Part shown: positions 5,870-6,717 of the stretch, in pieces
How positions within the stretch are numbered: position 1 is the first letter of the stretch
Layout: each line of letters opens with the position of its first letter
Assembly: GCA_964384415.1 (NCBI GenBank)
Contig: CAYLMV010000167.1
Location: 1-6,717, forward strand
Direction of reading: 5' to 3'
Source: JAGVPT01 sp964384415
Lineage (GTDB): Bacteria > Bacteroidota > Ignavibacteria > UBA10030 > UBA8401
DNA length: 6,717 bases
Notes under the pieces: generated by a model
Told to the model about the DNA's origin: nothing
Database searches by the model: none
What the model saw: the letters and a program-made list of their open reading frames with translations, nothing else
Program-made: the position numbers and the translations under genes

Positions 5870-6232
5870 ATGGCACCCAGGTGGAGACAAAAGGTATCTG
5901 CACTTCTTTTGATTGTCTATGCAATTGGTCTGCTGCACCTTGCACCCCGTATCTATGTCCATTCCTATTTTCTAGGATCACTTAATGTTCCGCTCGATTT
6001 ACGTGCCGGCGCAGCCAAGAGCAACCAATTTCCCCTTTCATATTTTGAGTCGGGACCGATACGGCTTGTTGGTTCAAGACGAGCCATCTTTCCGCCGACG
6101 CTCTCCCTCCGGAAACACTCCAGTGAATTAATCTTCATACCTGCCGCAATCCATCATTCACATCACTCGTTCACATACTTCACCTCATTCTCACGACGCG
6201 GTCCTCCTCCTCTTTTCCTCTCGTTCTGCTAA
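5870..6232 (+). CDS. Hypothetical single-pass membrane protein, 120 residues
   Basis: I do not recognise this gene. The protein starts MAPRWRQKVS, a positively charged N-terminus, followed by a hydrophobic segment at about 9-26 that could be a signal anchor or signal peptide. The rest is soluble, with a histidine cluster HHSHH (95-99) that might bind metal, then FTYFTSFSRRGPPPLF, ending in a cysteine. The frame is also open upstream through a TTG at 5834, but this lies in the -35 box and so cannot be the start of an mRNA made from that promoter. No Shine-Dalgarno site is visible, in line with leaderless translation. The promoter argues that the region is transcribed; whether the ORF is translated, or the product is a regulatory RNA, is open. 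Neighbours give no functional hint. Confidence 0.45.
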   Translation: MAPRWRQKVSALLLIVYAIGLLHLAPRIYVHSYFLGSLNVPLDLRAGAAKSNQFPLSYFESGPIRLVGSRRAIFPPTLSLRKHSSELIFIPAAIHHSHHSFTYFTSFSRRGPPPLFLSFC

Positions 6233-6367
6233 TACTTTGTAAGTCATTTGCTGACGACCGGGTGAAATTATTAGGAATTCAGTACCCCCCCCTGATATTT
6301 TTGCGTGGCGTCAAGCTTGGAAAGAAAACATCAAGAAATTGATCTCAACGCGGCTCATGGGGGTTGA

Positions 6368-6600
6368 GGCGCCCGGCGAAGCGTTAGCACATTAGCAGCA
6401 GTTCTGCACTTTCAGGACGAAATCGAGAGATTGGCGTTGAATTGCTGTGTGGAGCATTCCTTATAGATGGTAAAAATTACTGGGGAGAGGTGAAAACTTC
6501 CGATGTTGAGAAGCTTATGAGCCTCATCCTCTCAGAACACCACATTTTTTTTGGCACGCCAATTGAAAGTTATATGCGCAATGCAATCAAGACACATTAG
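6368..6600 (+). pseudogene. Possible decayed or frameshifted ORF fragment
   Basis: Two frames, each open and each protein-like, abut at an A-run near 6473-6477. The first (from 6368) ends VELLCGAFLIDGK; the second (6475-6597) reads NYWGEVKTSDVEKLMSLIL and ends in ...SYMRNAIKTH before TAG. Read with one extra base, they join as GAFLIDGKNYWGEVKTSDVE, which recalls the C-terminal end of thioredoxin-like 2Fe-2S ferredoxins (NuoE/HndA type), where a GK.YG.VTPEDV segment follows the cluster. The similarity is weak and from memory. No start codon with a ribosome site is seen, and the upstream part is missing. It is either a relic, a sequencing error in a homopolymer, or chance. Confidence 0.25.
6551..6567 (+). 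promoter_or_regulatory. Sigma-54-like -24/-12 element upstream of the pilin-like gene
   Basis: The sequence TTGGCACG, four bases, then TTGAA has the exact spacing of the sigma-54 consensus YTGGCACGrNNNTTGCW, with a T-run before it as often seen. It differs at the conserved C of the -12 box (TTGA instead of TTGC), which is a serious mismatch. It lies about 77 bases upstream of the start at 6644. Pilin genes are often sigma-54 dependent, which raises the prior a little. Confidence 0.3.
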
Positions 6601-6630
6601 GAAACAGATCAAACAATAAACTCAAAACAA

Positions 6631-6637
6631 AAAGGAG
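6631..6637 (+). promoter_or_regulatory. Strong Shine-Dalgarno site of the pilin-like gene
   Basis: AAAGGAG lies 6 bases before the ATG at 6644. It is among the best ribosome-binding sites in the window and suggests high expression. Confidence 0.7.
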
Positions 6638-6643
6638 TTCACC

Positions 6644-6717
6644 ATGGGACAGCAACAGCTTTTACTCATCATCTTGGGGGTCATTATTGTCGGTATCGCA
6701 GTGGCAGTCGGTATCAC
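6644..6717 (+). CDS. N-terminus of a small pilin-like or single-pass membrane protein, cut off by the right edge
   Basis: Only 24 codons are in the window: MGQQQ followed by LLLIILGVIIVGIAVAVGI, a continuous hydrophobic helix. A short polar N-terminus followed directly by a long aliphatic helix without a cleavable signal resembles the class of pseudopilin/type IV pilin-like proteins that recurs in Ignavibacteria and related genomes with the opening MGQQQLLLIILG. That family link is from memory. There is no classic prepilin G-FTLIE site in the visible part. The strong Shine-Dalgarno site makes the start certain. The function cannot be decided without the rest of the gene. Confidence 0.7.
   Translation, partial: MGQQQLLLIILGVIIVGIAVAVGI

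Larger units (their letters stand above)
6233..6643. other. Loosely coded region before the pilin-like gene
   Basis: No intact gene is found. The stretch contains a C8 run (6285-6292), a T8 run (6546-6553), a 6-bp inverted repeat CTCAAC/GTTGAG (6344-6349 and 6363-6368), the possible decayed ORF at 6368-6600, and a sigma-54-like element at 6551-6567. Density of stops in all frames before 6368 suggests that this part is non-coding. Confidence 0.5.

Noticed and set aside
6285..6292. Run of eight C residues as a possible phase-variation tract.
   Set aside because: It lies in a region without an intact gene or promoter that slippage could switch; homopolymer error is as likely.
6342..6391. Sequence with AACGC...GCGTT arms and an inner CTCA/TGAG pair resembling an integron attC site.
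   Set aside because: The outer boxes do not fit RYYYAAC and GTTRRRY, the element is shorter than known attC sites, and there is no integrase or cassette array nearby.

Overview
The window looks like part of a chromosome from an anaerobic or facultative, environmental Gram-negative bacterium of moderate G+C. The taxonomic hints are indirect: a periplasmic multihaem cytochrome, an ECF sigma factor with a small cytosolic zinc-binding anti-sigma factor, a CoA-disulfide/persulfide reductase with rhodanese, and at the right edge the start of a small MGQQQLLLII-type membrane/pilin-like protein of a kind I associate with Ignavibacteria and related Bacteroidota/Chlorobi-group genomes. No rRNA, tRNA, CRISPR array, transposase or plasmid signal was found. 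The lineage is therefore an inference.

Layout. (1) 1-1430, minus strand: a MerR-type regulator with a cysteine-rich C-terminal part, followed 12 bp later by an octahaem cytochrome c of the tetrathionate reductase (OTR) family. The cytochrome runs off the left edge; seven CXXCH motifs are inside the window. (2) 1724-3226, plus strand: ECF sigma factor, overlapping zinc-finger anti-sigma factor and a class I SAM-dependent methyltransferase. (3) 3245-5216, minus strand, convergent with (2): a CoA-disulfide reductase/NADH persulfide reductase-type flavoprotein with a fused C-terminal rhodanese domain, then a separate 90-residue rhodanese 22 bp downstream. The fused rhodanese domain has lost its catalytic cysteine (Ser517), while the small separate rhodanese keeps an intact CASGSRS loop. 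(4) 5217-6643: a loosely coded stretch holding the C-terminal remnant of a UPF0324/YeiH-type putative sulfate exporter, a near-consensus sigma-70 promoter placed so that the next small membrane-protein ORF would be leaderless, and probable gene debris. (5) 6644-end: start of a pilin-like/single-pass membrane protein with a strong Shine-Dalgarno site and a possible sigma-54-like -24/-12 element upstream.

How it may fit together. A common theme is sulfur redox chemistry: the OTR family reduces tetrathionate, nitrite or hydroxylamine in vitro; the flavoprotein reduces CoA-disulfide, CoA-persulfide or polysulfide; rhodanese moves sulfane sulfur; and the YeiH remnant belongs to a family annotated as putative sulfate exporters. 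Two separate regulators (Cys-rich MerR and a ZAS anti-sigma/ECF pair) both carry thiol or metal clusters that could sense redox or metal stress. These links are inferred from context, not shown by the sequence.
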